Shown here: one piece after another, positions 9,065 through 18,430 of the stretch | Position numbering within the stretch: the stretch's first letter is position 1 | How the letters are laid out: each line of letters starts with the position of its first letter | Origin: Argyresthia goedartella | Taxonomy: Eukaryota; Arthropoda; Insecta; Lepidoptera; Argyresthiidae | Direction of reading: 5' to 3' | Assembly: GCA_949825045.1 (NCBI GenBank) | Contig: OX463807.1 | Location: forward strand, 11,061,501 to 11,125,500 | DNA: 64,000 nt | Position numbers and translations under genes: made by a program | Notes under the pieces: generated by a model | Databases searched by the model: none | What the model was told of the DNA's origin: nothing | The model's input: only the letters and a program-made list of their open reading frames with translations

Positions 9065-12000
9065 CTACAGTTTAATCTTGTTAGAGGTTATAAATTTAGA
9101 AAGGATGTGAATAAAGGAAGGGTCCGAAAGAGTCAATAAGAATTTAAGATTGACGGGACGGGGGATCTTACCGGGGAGGATGTCATACAATGAAGTTTGA
9201 AGTTTAGTGCATTCAAAAAACAAATGATCGGGAGTACCGTCAGCCAGGCCGCATTCACAAAGAGAGCTATCCCTTACCCTAATTTTAGCGAGATGTACTG
9301 GCGTGCAGGAGTGTCCCAGTCGAAGCCGACAGATAGTTGATGTAACAGTCTTACGCATTTCCCTGTACTTGAAAAACCAAGGTTTTTTAGGTATTAACGG
9401 TTGAATTTGGCCATAATGCCTACCCTTTAAAGTTCTAGATGACTGCCATGAAGATTCCCATGATTTTTCCAGACGAGTCTTAGCCGAAGATACTAAGTCT
9501 TGGGTATGAATTTTGAAGTGTGATAAGTCACCAGATTCCACAGCTTCCTTTGCACAAGAGTCAACTATTTCATTACCCGAAATACCACTGTGAGCTGGAA
9601 TCCAAGCCGGTATAATGTTGATACCCCGAGAGAGGCACCTAAACAGAGCATGGCGAATCTTTAGTACAAGAGGGGACTTAAGTTTTGATTTAAATGGGTT
9701 AGCAGAAATTGCGTAAAGAGAGCTTAAGGAGTCCGAGAAAATTAAAGTGTTATCCAACGAATGGGATTCCGCATACAAGATGGCTTCAAGGATTGCCGTC
9801 GCCTCCCCGGAAAAAACGGAGGAACCCGGAGGTAGTTTGAAGTTTAAGATAATTCGGAATTTAGGGATCCACACGGCTGCTCCAACATTCCCGCTAGAGG
9901 AAAGCTTGGATGCATCCGTGAATATGGGCAGCCACTCTGACCACTTTTCTGTAATTATTCTATTAAATTGCCTATTGGGTTGACGTGAATCTTTTTGAAT
10001 GCCAAAATCTAATAAGATTTGAGGTTTAAAAATAAGACAATGATATGGGAACGAAAAGAGGGGAAAAGTTTCATAATGGAATATGGGGTGACGGATACGG
10101 AAAAAGTTGATGAAACTTCGAAGTAAACAAGGAAGATCCCTCAAAGATCTGTAACCTTGAGCCGTAGTGATCTGGAAGAGTCTTTGGAGTTTAGAGAGTA
10201 AGGGGTGAGAAGAAACCTGAACAAGCTTAAAGAAAAATCGATCACATAAATACTGATTGCGGAGATGAAGTGGAGGATCGACACATTCAACCTGGAGAGC
10301 ATTAGTTGGGGATGATTTCATTGTTCCTGAAATTATTCTCAGACACTTAGCTTGAATTCTGGAAATTTTGACGGTAGCAGCTTTATTACAAGGGACCAAA
10401 AGGAAACCGCCATAATCAAAGTGGCTACGGATAATGGCGTTGTAGATTAATTTTTGAGAATAGGGGTGGGCCCCCCACCATACTCCTGATAAGGAGCGAA
10501 GAACGTTAATACCCTTCTCACATTTTTGGGCAACATAGGACAGGTGTGGGATCCCAGTCAGTCTGGAGTCGAGGATCACTCCTAGAAACTTGACTTTATT
10601 GTCGGTAGGGATAGGATCGTCTTCAATGAGAAGTTCCAAATCCGGAATGGTTCTTTTTTTTGTGAAAATAACTGAGGAACTCTTGGAGGCCGAAAGAGAT
10701 AATCCGTGAGCATCGAGCCAATCATTTAGATACATCAGCGCCGAGTTTAGGCGAGATTCTGCAACTGAACATGAATCTACAGCCAAATAAAGGGCTAAGT
10801 CATCAGCATATTGTAAAATATTGCAGAAGGGGGTAACGCATCTTTCAAGATCGTACGTGTATAAATTGTATAGGAGTGGGCTCATGACAGATCCCTGGGG
10901 GAGACCTTTCCATACAGTACGGCTTGTAGGTGGACAGTTAGTATTTTTTATGGATATAGATCTTTCCATGAGAAGATTGCATATAAATCGAGTCAACTTC
11001 TCAGGAATACTCAGATTTTGCATAGTTTGCCTGAGAACTGAGAGCTGGACGATATCATATGCAGAAGTTACGTCAAGGAATGCTGCCACCAAGTACTGTT
11101 TCTTCTTAAATGCCAGGTGGATATCAGTGACAATGATGCTTAGACTATCCATAGTGCTCATACCCTTACGAAAACCAAACTGGGATTTAGCTAGGATGTT
11201 ATTATGCTCAAGGAACCACTCAAGTCTGGTTTTCAATAGATGTTCCATAATTTTACATAGGACGGATGAAAGGGCAATAGGTCTACGGGACTTAAGGTCA
11301 GAGGGATTCTTTCCGGGTTTAAGGATTGGGATTATAATTTGTTTGCTCCATGTAGTTGGGGAGGAACCAAAGTCAAAGAAGAAATTTATAAATTCCAAAT
11401 ATTTAAATTTACATTTTGAGTTGGATTTAGTTAAGAAAGAGTAAGGAATCCCATCGACTCCAGGGGAAGAGTCGACAAGGCCTTCCAGTGCGCATTCTAA
11501 TTCGCGGATAGAGAAAGGGGCGTCCATATTCCCACATGCAGAAATAAAGGACGGGGGAGAGGGGAGATCATAAGAATTAGGAGAGAATGGAGGAGAAAGT
11601 CTGTCAGCAAAAGCGTCCAGCCAAACTGCCGGATCATTAGAGGTCACATTCTCTATGTTCATAGAGCATCTAAATCTACGAATGTTTCTCCAGACTTCTG
11701 AAGGACGCGTGCGAGGAGAGAGACCTTCACAAAAAAAGTTCCAACCTGCTCTTTTTTTCCGATGGATTGTTCTTTTCGCTCGAGCAGCGGCGTGCTTATA
11801 TTTAATGAAGTTATCCATCGACATGTCAGAAATGTAGAGTGTTTCAGCATCGTTTCTCTCCCCGATCACCAACGTACATTCGGAATCCCACCAAGGAGGT
11901 GAGACTCTATGATTCCTTGGCTTCTTAATAGGAATGTGTGAATTGGCAGATGACAAGATGGCATCAACAAAGTTATCATATATTGATAGGAAGTTATTAG

Positions 12001-12766
12001 AAGTGCATTGAGGAATTGAATCTATTTTAACATCTAGTGAGGAAGAGAAGTCATCCCAGTTAGCTTTAGACAACCTGTATCTAACAAGGGGGCAAGGGTC
12101 AATGGCGATATAAGACTGAGAATGAAGAGAAATAAGGATAGGGAAGTGGTCACTCCCAAAAGTACTAGAAAGCCTTTTCCAGAGACATGAAGAAGAAAGA
12201 GAGGGAAAAGTAATAGTAAGATCGACAGCAGACTTGGGGTTCTGATGGGGAAGGACTCTACGAGTAGGGGAACCATCATTAATTATACAGAGATTTAAGT
12301 TATCCAAAAGATCAAGAAGAAGATGAGAGAAGGGGTCACACTTATAGGAACCCCAAGAGATATGGTGGGAGTTGAAGTCTCCCATGACTATAACAGGGGG
12401 AGTAAGTGAGGAAATTATAGCTTGTAGAGAGGGAATAAGTGAGGCTGTTGGGTTAGCTATGTACAAGGACAGAAAAGACACACCAAGAGCTCTAAGAGCT
12501 ATGGCGTTGATCTCCTGACCATGGGGAGGGAGGGGAATTTGGGTAAAAGTAAGGGAACGTTTTACTAGTAAAGCGGTCCCTGCATACCCGTCGTCTCTGT
12601 CCTCCCGAAGGCATGAGTAACCAGGAACCCGAAAACGGGAGCCAGGGACCAACCACGTCTCCGAGACGGCAGCGACGGCAGGTTTATATTGATCAATCAG
12701 ATTAAGAAGTTCTGGTTTTTTAATCTTAATGCTTTGACTGTTCCACTGAAGTATTTGGGGGAACAT
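9065..12766 (-). CDS. ORF2: endonuclease, reverse transcriptase and RNase H
   Basis: An uninterrupted 1233-codon frame. Residues ~1-230 are an APE-type endonuclease (QWNSQSI, SETWLV, VIVMGDFNSHHISWG, FGSDHFPI), which nicks the target. The RT covers ~480-760 (PILKPGKNPSDLKSRRPIA, SQFGFRKGMST, AFLDVTSAYD, LPQGSVMSPLLYNLY, YADD with Y at 653). RNase H starts near 948 (IFTDASK with D951, GEATAILEA, IFSDSLSSL, then PAHSGISGNEIVD). A Cys/His knuckle sits near the C-terminus (LCECG...DHLFFEC). Length and order are as expected for an autonomous element and all visible catalytic residues are present. The start overlaps the end of ORF1 by 41 bases in the +1 frame, which suggests coupled translation. 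It performs target-primed reverse transcription in the nucleus. Confidence 0.95.
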   Translation of the reverse strand: MFPQILQWNSQSIKIKKPELLNLIDQYKPAVAAVSETWLVPGSRFRVPGYSCLREDRDDGYAGTALLVKRSLTFTQIPLPPHGQEINAIALRALGVSFLSLYIANPTASLIPSLQAIISSLTPPVIVMGDFNSHHISWGSYKCDPFSHLLLDLLDNLNLCIINDGSPTRRVLPHQNPKSAVDLTITFPSLSSSCLWKRLSSTFGSDHFPILISLHSQSYIAIDPCPLVRYRLSKANWDDFSSSLDVKIDSIPQCTSNNFLSIYDNFVDAILSSANSHIPIKKPRNHRVSPPWWDSECTLVIGERNDAETLYISDMSMDNFIKYKHAAARAKRTIHRKKRAGWNFFCEGLSPRTRPSEVWRNIRRFRCSMNIENVTSNDPAVWLDAFADRLSPPFSPNSYDLPSPPSFISACGNMDAPFSIRELECALEGLVDSSPGVDGIPYSFLTKSNSKCKFKYLEFINFFFDFGSSPTTWSKQIIIPILKPGKNPSDLKSRRPIALSSVLCKIMEHLLKTRLEWFLEHNNILAKSQFGFRKGMSTMDSLSIIVTDIHLAFKKKQYLVAAFLDVTSAYDIVQLSVLRQTMQNLSIPEKLTRFICNLLMERSISIKNTNCPPTSRTVWKGLPQGSVMSPLLYNLYTYDLERCVTPFCNILQYADDLALYLAVDSCSVAESRLNSALMYLNDWLDAHGLSLSASKSSSVIFTKKRTIPDLELLIEDDPIPTDNKVKFLGVILDSRLTGIPHLSYVAQKCEKGINVLRSLSGVWWGAHPYSQKLIYNAIIRSHFDYGGFLLVPCNKAATVKISRIQAKCLRIISGTMKSSPTNALQVECVDPPLHLRNQYLCDRFFFKLVQVSSHPLLSKLQRLFQITTAQGYRSLRDLPCLLRSFINFFRIRHPIFHYETFPLFSFPYHCLIFKPQILLDFGIQKDSRQPNRQFNRIITEKWSEWLPIFTDASKLSSSGNVGAAVWIPKFRIILNFKLPPGSSVFSGEATAILEAILYAESHSLDNTLIFSDSLSSLYAISANPFKSKLKSPLVLKIRHALFRCLSRGINIIPAWIPAHSGISGNEIVDSCAKEAVESGDLSHFKIHTQDLVSSAKTRLEKSWESSWQSSRTLKGRHYGQIQPLIPKKPWFFKYREMRKTVTSTICRLRLGHSCTPVHLAKIRVRDSSLCECGLADGTPDHLFFECTKLQTSLYDILPGKIPRPVNLKFLLTLSDPSFIHILSKFITSNKIKL

Positions 12767-13607
12767 TGTTAAGGATATTAGAAATTTGTATTAATTGTTG
12801 TGCAACGTTGGGCGGTACTGAATCACTAAATTTAGATATTATATTTACAATGAGGGACAAAAGGGTTTCAATGAGGTTGTCGTTTGGGGATATAGATTGA
12901 GATGATTGAGATAGGCAGAACCCATTAGGAACTGAGGATGTTGGATCTGCAATAATCATATTATGGGTTGATCTGTCATAACCTTTAAGTGGAGGAGGTC
13001 TGGACCTTTGGGAATAAACTGTTTTTTTATAAGATGTTGAGGTAGTAGGGGCTGGAGTTGAGACCAATGGGGCTTTGAGCATGTCTGCATAGGATCTTCC
13101 AGATGAAGGGATCTTGATAGAGGCTTCTCCATATGAGATGTTCTCTTGGGTTATCATGAGCTTTACTGATTTTTGTCTGCCCTGTTCAGGGCAGTTTTTG
13201 TCTGTGGCAACATGGTTGCCTGAACAGAAAATGCATATTGGGTCGGTAGTCAATTCTGTATAATCTTCACCTAGGTGGGGCTGACAGCATCGGAAGCAAC
13301 GGGGTTTAGAGCGGCATTGAGCCTTGACATGGCCAAAGCGAAGGCATTGATGACATTGAATTGTGGGCAATTGGTATGATTCAACTAGCAGGGACGTGTG
13401 GTAGGAGAAAATTCTTTCAGGTAAGACTTGGCCTCTAAAAGTTAACACGACAGACTGTGTAGGAACCCAAGAAGCAACATGATCCAGCCACTGCTTGCGA
13501 TTCAATCTGCGTGCTTTCAGGATCTCGCCACATCCTGTTGGAAGATCCACTGACTCCACAAACTCATCCATCGGCATGTCCACGGGGACACCCCTTACAA
13601 AGCCCAT
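12726..13607 (-). CDS. ORF1, C-terminal part with zinc knuckles
   Basis: A 293-codon frame. It has a gag-like domain (WLDHVASWVPTQSVVLTFRG) followed by three Cys/His knuckles: IQCHQCLRFGHVKAQC, PRCFRCCQPHLGEDY, and CIFCSGNHVATDKNC. Next comes the ENISYGEA motif often seen in lepidopteran I-like ORF1 proteins, then a Ser/Pro-rich tail. It binds element RNA to form the retrotransposition particle. The apparent start (MGFVRG) is internal: the real N-terminus lies in the overlapping frame at 14173-13595 and the two are separated by slippage at an A11 run (13645-13655). Confidence 0.9.
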   Translation of the reverse strand: MGFVRGVPVDMPMDEFVESVDLPTGCGEILKARRLNRKQWLDHVASWVPTQSVVLTFRGQVLPERIFSYHTSLLVESYQLPTIQCHQCLRFGHVKAQCRSKPRCFRCCQPHLGEDYTELTTDPICIFCSGNHVATDKNCPEQGRQKSVKLMITQENISYGEASIKIPSSGRSYADMLKAPLVSTPAPTTSTSYKKTVYSQRSRPPPLKGYDRSTHNMIIADPTSSVPNGFCLSQSSQSISPNDNLIETLLSLIVNIISKFSDSVPPNVAQQLIQISNILNNVPPNTSVEQSKH

Positions 13608-14173
13608 TCGGGATACTGCATATGTAGGGATATAGGCCTTGTATTTTTTTTTTTAAGTAACGGGTGTATTAGGAATTTATTTGCCTCACAATAGTTTGAG
13701 AATGTCACAGACATTTTATTTCTACCGGTTTTTTTAATTCCATCCTTTTTTATGTTTTTTATGTTTAGATTGAATAGAAGTTGACCGAATTTCAGTGGAT
13801 TGAATGAAGTTGCAGAGTTATCAGCCTCTCTTTCCACTAATACTACATATGGGCCAATGTCCCCCTCACTATATGACCTAACGAGATCCCCCGTCAGGCT
13901 GGGATGAGTATAGGTGGTGATCACGGATGCCGGTTGCAATCCCGGAGCCGTCACAGTTTTTTTAGCTGGAGAATCATTTTCTTTATCGACCCCTGGATAG
14001 GACCTTTTACCGTTCTGATTTAGGATCTGGGGGGAGTTATCCGGGAATAAGGTCAACTCCATGCGCTCGTTATCCCCCATAGGATCCCTGACCTCATCCG
14101 TCCCGCCAGGGTCCGCCGGGGGAGAAAATCCCTCACCCTCCATGTCCGAAGACATGGAGGGCTCTAGACACAC
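13595..14173 (-). CDS. ORF1, N-terminal part
   Basis: A 192-codon frame beginning MCLEPSMSSDMEGEGFSPP, acidic at first, then a Lys-rich section and a fold region (YVVLVEREADNSATSFNPL). It reaches a run of lysines encoded by A11 and then reads into the wrong frame and stops at 13595. The following ORF carries the natural continuation. The first ATG at 14173 may not be the true start, since a second Met lies 6 codons in. Confidence 0.75.
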   Translation of the reverse strand: MCLEPSMSSDMEGEGFSPPADPGGTDEVRDPMGDNERMELTLFPDNSPQILNQNGKRSYPGVDKENDSPAKKTVTAPGLQPASVITTYTHPSLTGDLVRSYSEGDIGPYVVLVEREADNSATSFNPLKFGQLLFNLNIKNIKKDGIKKTGRNKMSVTFSNYCEANKFLIHPLLKKKNTRPISLHMQYPEWAL

Positions 14174-14779
14174 AAAAACTACTTACCTCGTTAAACAAAA
14201 CAACCACCACCAGATAAACACAATCTCCACTCAAGGGGAGCCAATGATTAGGCAAAAGTTTGGAAAAAATCCCTCTGACACGTGTGATGAACAACAGACG
14301 CGAAAGCGGAATCACACAAACAAATTGTCTGACGAACTTTCAGTGACAGTTCGGTGTGTCGTTCCGTTCCGTTTCGCTGCTTATTTTTAGTCGTGTTTGA
14401 TAAAAGTACTAAAGTGAACGGTTATTCTACACAAAAATAAGGGTTTACCACTACATTACCTAACCATGTTCTATTACTAATAAAATTTTCCATCAAATTA
14501 TGTATTCATTCTTATGTTATTCGCGTAACATGAAACTATGAACGTTTTTTTTAATATTTTTTCATATTGTGTTGTACGGCCCTGGAAATTCAGTCCTTTG
14601 AGGCTAGTTGATGAACGAACGAAATCAACTGAATGATCTAGCCGTTTTTTAGTAAGATACTCACTAAACACTTTTTTGTGGTAACGAAATTTAGAAGCTT
14701 GCTAACCATTTGTTTACTGATAGATGATGATTTTGCTAAACAAGTGATCATACTGTGTTTTTATTATTTTTTGTAGTAA

Positions 14780-15208
14780 GACGGTCGATGTCTGTTATTA
14801 TGATATAATGAATATTGATATCCGAAACCATTGTAATATTCGATTCGATTATTTTTACACATTAGTAAAAGTACACAGGAATATTTTATCTGTGGTGATC
14901 CTAATCCTTCACAATCCGCCATTATAAAAAAAAAGTTTTATTTACGTTGTTCGATTACTGTAAAAGTGGTGAAAGTATAATTCAAAGTATAGTTATTGTT
15001 TTTTTTACAGCATTTAATTTAAAATTTCCTCACAGTCGGTGTGAAAAGTTGTATGTGTCACACAGGAGCAAAATTATTTTCGTCATGGGCGTTAACGCTT
15101 GAATCCAGAGTGAAGGGAAGGATTCTAAGTTAGAATCCTGAGCGTAACAATGTACCGCCCTCGCCGTACATACATCATTTTGCTCCCTTATGACACAAAT
15201 AACTATTG
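14780..15208 (+). repeat. Dispersed repeat, half-copy of the fold-back arm at 22.5-23.9 kb
   Basis: Strong similarity over about 430 bp to the right arm of the fold-back element (23380-23850), in the same orientation. Both carry a GATATAATRAATATTGATATC-like segment, a CAATCCRCCATTATAAAA segment, AGTCGGTGTGAAAAGTTG, a small GGATTCTAASTTAGAATCC palindrome and the end CACAAATAACTATT. Only one arm is present here. There is no coding function. Confidence 0.7.
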
Positions 15209-15347
15209 CGCCCGAGTGAAACACTCTACTTTTCATCACCCACTATGAGAAAATAAAAGGCGCCTCATATTTTATTGTAATACTATTGTTTAGTAAAACA
15301 TAGAGTAACAACTAAACTGAAATTAAATATATCTAATAATAAAACAA

Positions 15348-15744
15348 CTAAAAACTTATATTTACATTTGAGACATTTTCGCAATTATAAAAATTGATTG
15401 TTACAGTTTCATTAGGAATAGAGATTTTTGTAGATTTCATATTCTGCGTGTTTGAAATAATGTCCGAATCTGGCTCATTTTGAGGAAAATGTGACGGTGA
15501 ATCTCGTTGTTTGGATGTATATGGACGCGGCGATAGTGGCATGGATGGATAACTGAAGGTTGCAATTTAACGTTTTCCACGATGCGTTCACATGTTTTCG
15601 CCTTGTTCTGAATGGAACCTTCTATATACCCCTCTGCTACAGCACTCGACTTCCATCCTTCATGTCTTTTGAGAACAGTTAAGTCCGCTCCAGATTCTGC
15701 CAAAAGGGTAACACAAGTACGACGAAAACAATGTCCTGTATATA
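15348..15744 (-). pseudogene. Crypton recombinase, C-terminal fragment
   Basis: Contains the end of the recombinase catalytic domain: GHCFRRTCVTLLAESGAD with the His-x-x-Arg pair, then TVLKRHEGWKSSAVAEGYIE with the likely nucleophilic Tyr. A frame break near 15545 separates it from the tail (starting MPLSPRPYTSKQRD and ending in the Asn-rich NFYNCENVSNVNISF) that closes such proteins. The left end is the mariner insertion site; the interrupted codon run continues at 17040. Confidence 0.75.
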
Positions 15745-17037
15745 CATAGTCAGGTCATAAGTTCTGTCACATGTGCAATATGAAATAATTTAGACATGTT
15801 TATTATTTATGTAAACATTTATATAGCAAAATGAACTTAATAAAACATAGATTCTTATGGTAATAAAGTTTATTCAAATGACCCCCGCGATTTTGAATAC
15901 AGGCCTTTATTCTGCGCGGCCAGTCGTCTATCGCAGCACGAACGAGGTCCATGTCAATAATCAAGGATGCCTTGAGTGACTCAAAATCAGGATGAGGCTT
16001 TGAGCAGGCCTTTTCCTCCAAGTGTTGCCATATCTTGTAATCTAACGGACTCAAATCTGGACTGGAGGAGGGCCAGTCTTCGTGCCGGATGAAGTCGATT
16101 TCACGCGCCGCCAGCCAGTCTTGTGTGCTTTTCGCTCTATGAGCTGGCGCAGAATTTTGTTGGAATACCCAGTGCCTGTTATTAAACATGGTATGAGAAA
16201 CAGGTTCCACAAGGTTCTTGAGGACTGTATTTTGATACACAACTGCATTCGTTTTTACGCCTTTCTCACAAAAATGTACCTCAGTTAAGCCCCAATAAGA
16301 GACTTCCAACCAAACCATGAGCGAGGATGGAAAATGACCTCGTTGGACACGCGGAATACGGTTGCTAGCTTCTTCACTGCTGTGTGCGTACACCTTATCA
16401 TTTTGTTTGTTGTAGCTCTCTTCCACGGTAAAAAAAAATTCATCCAAAAAAAGAATTTCCCGATGCTTTTTTCCCGCGTACCGCTTCAACAAAGCGCGGC
16501 ATCTCTTCAGTCTCAGGTCCATTAAACGAGCGTCCAAACGATGTCCTGTTTTTCTTCGATATGCCCTAAGCCCTAAGTCTTCATTTAACACCCTTTTCAC
16601 CGTGGTCCTGCTTAACCCAATCTGAAGGGCCAACAGTTTCTGTTTACGTATGGGATTTCTTTGAATTCGCGCCTTCACAGCTTTTATCACTGCTGGAGTC
16701 CTAACAGAGCGAGGGTGACCACTTCTTGACCTGTCATCTACACTAGAGTCTTCATTGTATCGTTTTATGGTACGATAAACGAATCTTTTGGTTAAATTCA
16801 AATTTTTCAGTAAGTCGAAAATCTGAATTGCCGCGTAACCGCAACGATGCAACGCAATAACTGCGACACGGTCTTCTTTAAGTGTCCACTCCATATTTAA
16901 AAATGAGGTAAATTCTAAAAAGTACACATTTTTATTTTCATGAGAAATTCGAAATTCGAATTCAATAAACTTTTTTGTGGCCAGCGTTCTAAATTCAAAA
17001 GTTTTTATTGTGTGACAGAACTTATGACCTGACTGTG
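15745..17037 (-). mobile_element. maT-like mariner transposon nested in the Crypton
   Basis: A 1293-bp element whose ends are inverted repeats (CACAGTCAGGTCATAAGTTC inward from 17037; CATAGTCAGGTCATAAGTTC inward from 15745). It is flanked on both sides by a TA (15743-15744 and 17038-17039), the target duplication of the Tc1/mariner superfamily. It encodes one transposase. The Crypton reading frame continues across the site if the element and one TA are ignored, which fixes the boundaries and shows that the insertion is younger than the Crypton. Confidence 0.9.
15803..16927 (-). CDS. maT-like mariner transposase with a mutated catalytic Asp
   Basis: A 374-codon uninterrupted frame. Residues ~12-120 are paired helix-turn-helix DNA-binding domains (LKEDRVAVIALHRCGYAA, then LQIGLSRTTVKRVLNEDLG), joined by the Arg-rich DRSRSGHPRSV hook. 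The catalytic domain has D162 (ILFLDEFFFTVE) and D296 (SPDLSPLDYKIW). The spacing of 37 residues between position 258 and D296 gives the D37D signature of maT elements. Position 258 is Asn (VFQQNSAPAHRA) where relatives carry Asp, a G-to-A change in the codon. The frame is open, but the enzyme should be catalytically dead. A start at Met12 (MEWTLKEDR) is as likely as Met1. Confidence 0.9.
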   Translation of the reverse strand: MYFLEFTSFLNMEWTLKEDRVAVIALHRCGYAAIQIFDLLKNLNLTKRFVYRTIKRYNEDSSVDDRSRSGHPRSVRTPAVIKAVKARIQRNPIRKQKLLALQIGLSRTTVKRVLNEDLGLRAYRRKTGHRLDARLMDLRLKRCRALLKRYAGKKHREILFLDEFFFTVEESYNKQNDKVYAHSSEEASNRIPRVQRGHFPSSLMVWLEVSYWGLTEVHFCEKGVKTNAVVYQNTVLKNLVEPVSHTMFNNRHWVFQQNSAPAHRAKSTQDWLAAREIDFIRHEDWPSSSPDLSPLDYKIWQHLEEKACSKPHPDFESLKASLIIDMDLVRAAIDDWPRRIKACIQNRGGHLNKLYYHKNLCFIKFILLYKCLHK

Positions 17038-17039
17038 TA

Positions 17040-18393
17040 TATCTGGTAGCTTCAAATAAGGAGCGATTTCTTGTGGCATGTAAAAAAATTTATTTTTTCC
17101 CATAACTTGTTTTAAGCCCTTGCCATTTGGTAACGTATGAAAAACCGATTGGTTGTCATATTAGAAGGACGCAGGTCCAGTTATTTCATTCTCCTCGGAT
17201 TACGAAGTATTGATAAATTTTTGTTTTTGTTTTACTACTTAACAGTAAATCATCCGAGTGAATTTCGACATCATCAACAGTTATTTTTAAAAGTTCATTG
17301 CCACGACAAGCTCCATGTACTCCGTAAATGTAAGTGTACGCCAAGTGTAACAAATCTGAATGTGAATAAGACAAGTATCTATCAAAGTACTGGTTACAAT
17401 AAAATGCGCATTTTAAAACACTTTGGTTATACTTTACTAATCCACCATCTACATAGTTACTTACTTCAACGGCAAGAAAGATTTTGTCGGGTGCCTCATG
17501 GCCAGCGTCAGGGGGCACAAACAGAGAAATGCATCTTTAGCTTCAATTCTAGGCTAAACTAGACAACATAAAAAATTAGAATAAATATATGTTATAAGAG
17601 GTCTATTAGAGATAAGAATGGACTTTTAAAATTACCGGATATCTGTTATATTTAATACTTAAAAATATTTTTCACAATGCAATATTATTCAACTAAATGA
17701 ACAAGCGCTCGGAGACGAAATCAGTTTCCTATAGGAAACTTACACGCAAAAATAGGTAAAAAAAGGTTTTTTTTTAGTTGTTTTATTTTATTTTTAATAT
17801 TATTATTACAGGAGTTTAGTAATATTTTCTATAATTTTCTTGGTCTCGGAGCTCAGGCTGCCCCGTGGGGCTTTGCGCGGGAGCATGCGTCAGTCTGCTT
17901 CGACGCGATGCGACGGGTATTTGTTTTCTTTGTCTAATTCTCAATGACATTGGCCCTTGTTCAGCCCTTAAGGAAAGTCTCCACGTTTTTGACTGAGAAA
18001 ACTTTGGATTTTTTAGCTTGAAATCCTTTTGACTGAAAACACTTTGGATTTTTTAGGTTTAAATCCATCAGACATCTCCTTCAGTTACGCTATTAATTTC
18101 GAATATGTGTCCAGTTTTACGTCGTTATTAGAATTGATTGTTGACTGTACCTACTCAATGCTTTAGCATTCTCCAAAGAGTGGAAGGTTGTTTAGTTTTG
18201 GCTAAGTACTGGAAGTAGGCCAAAAACAGATTGTTGGCGCCTCTTGTAATTATCCATTCAATAAATTTACCATAGGTTTTCATATATTTCTCCCGGGATT
18301 TTGCAGGTAATATTAATTATCCATCACATTTCTTGCATCGGTTCTAATACTTTCAGGAGTTAATTCTATATCAATGTCACTTGAAGAAGTCAT
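17040..18393 (-). pseudogene. Crypton recombinase, N-terminal and central fragments
   Basis: Minus-strand pieces in several frames. The start at 18393 reads MTSSSDIDIELTPESIRTDA. Further on, KPKKSKVF belongs to the core-binding domain; it is broken by a 40-bp tandem duplication at 17988-18067. A GC-rich patch near 17840-17930 and about 270 bp of AT-rich DNA (17560-17830) look like later insertions. From 17518 the frame has DAGHEAPDKIFLAVEV, a roughly 100-bp insertion, then GVHGACRGNELLKITVDDVE with the catalytic Arg. Two more frame changes precede PQEIAPYLKLP at the mariner junction. Confidence 0.65.
17988..18067 (-). repeat. 40-bp tandem duplication inside the Crypton
   Basis: Two adjacent copies of a segment reading TTTTGACTGARAANACTTTG on the plus strand and continuing to AAATCC, period about 40-41 bp. 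The duplication shifts the Crypton frame and introduces a stop. Confidence 0.75.
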
Positions 18394-18430
18394 TTTTCAA
18401 AACAAAACCATGAATTTCTAACAATCCGTG

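Larger units (their letters stand above)
8785..14350 (-). mobile_element. Non-LTR retrotransposon, I/jockey group, nearly complete
   Basis: A minus-strand element with 5' UTR, ORF1 (zinc-knuckle RNA-binding protein), ORF2 (endonuclease, RT, RNase H) and a 3' UTR. The RNase H after the RT and the knuckle layout of ORF1 point to the I-like side of the jockey superfamily, though R1/LOA relatives cannot be excluded. The 3' UTR runs from 9064 to about 8785, where a short TTGAA-type repeat may be the tail. The 5' end is not sharply defined but lies beyond 14315. ORF2 is uninterrupted over 3.7 kb, so the insertion is probably recent. Confidence 0.85.
15310..18430 (-). mobile_element. Decayed Crypton (tyrosine recombinase) element with nested mariner
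   Basis: Fragments of a Crypton-type tyrosine recombinase lie on the minus strand from an ATG at 18393 to a stop at 15348, interrupted by a mariner at 15745-17037. In order: N-terminus (MTSSSDIDIELTPES), the linker reading KPKKSKVFS, the catalytic Arg region (GACRGNELLKITVDDVE), GKNKFFYMPQEIAPYLKLP, the HxxR motif (GHCFRRT) and the Tyr region (GWKSSAVAEGYIEGS). Several frame breaks make it non-functional. Cryptons integrate by recombination rather than by DDE chemistry. Confidence 0.75.

Noticed and set aside
9747..9983. 78-codon plus-strand open frame
   Set aside because: It is antisense to the RNase H region of the non-LTR ORF2.
10821..11444. 207-codon plus-strand open frame
   Set aside because: It lies antisense within the intact ORF2 of the non-LTR element and has no domain of its own.
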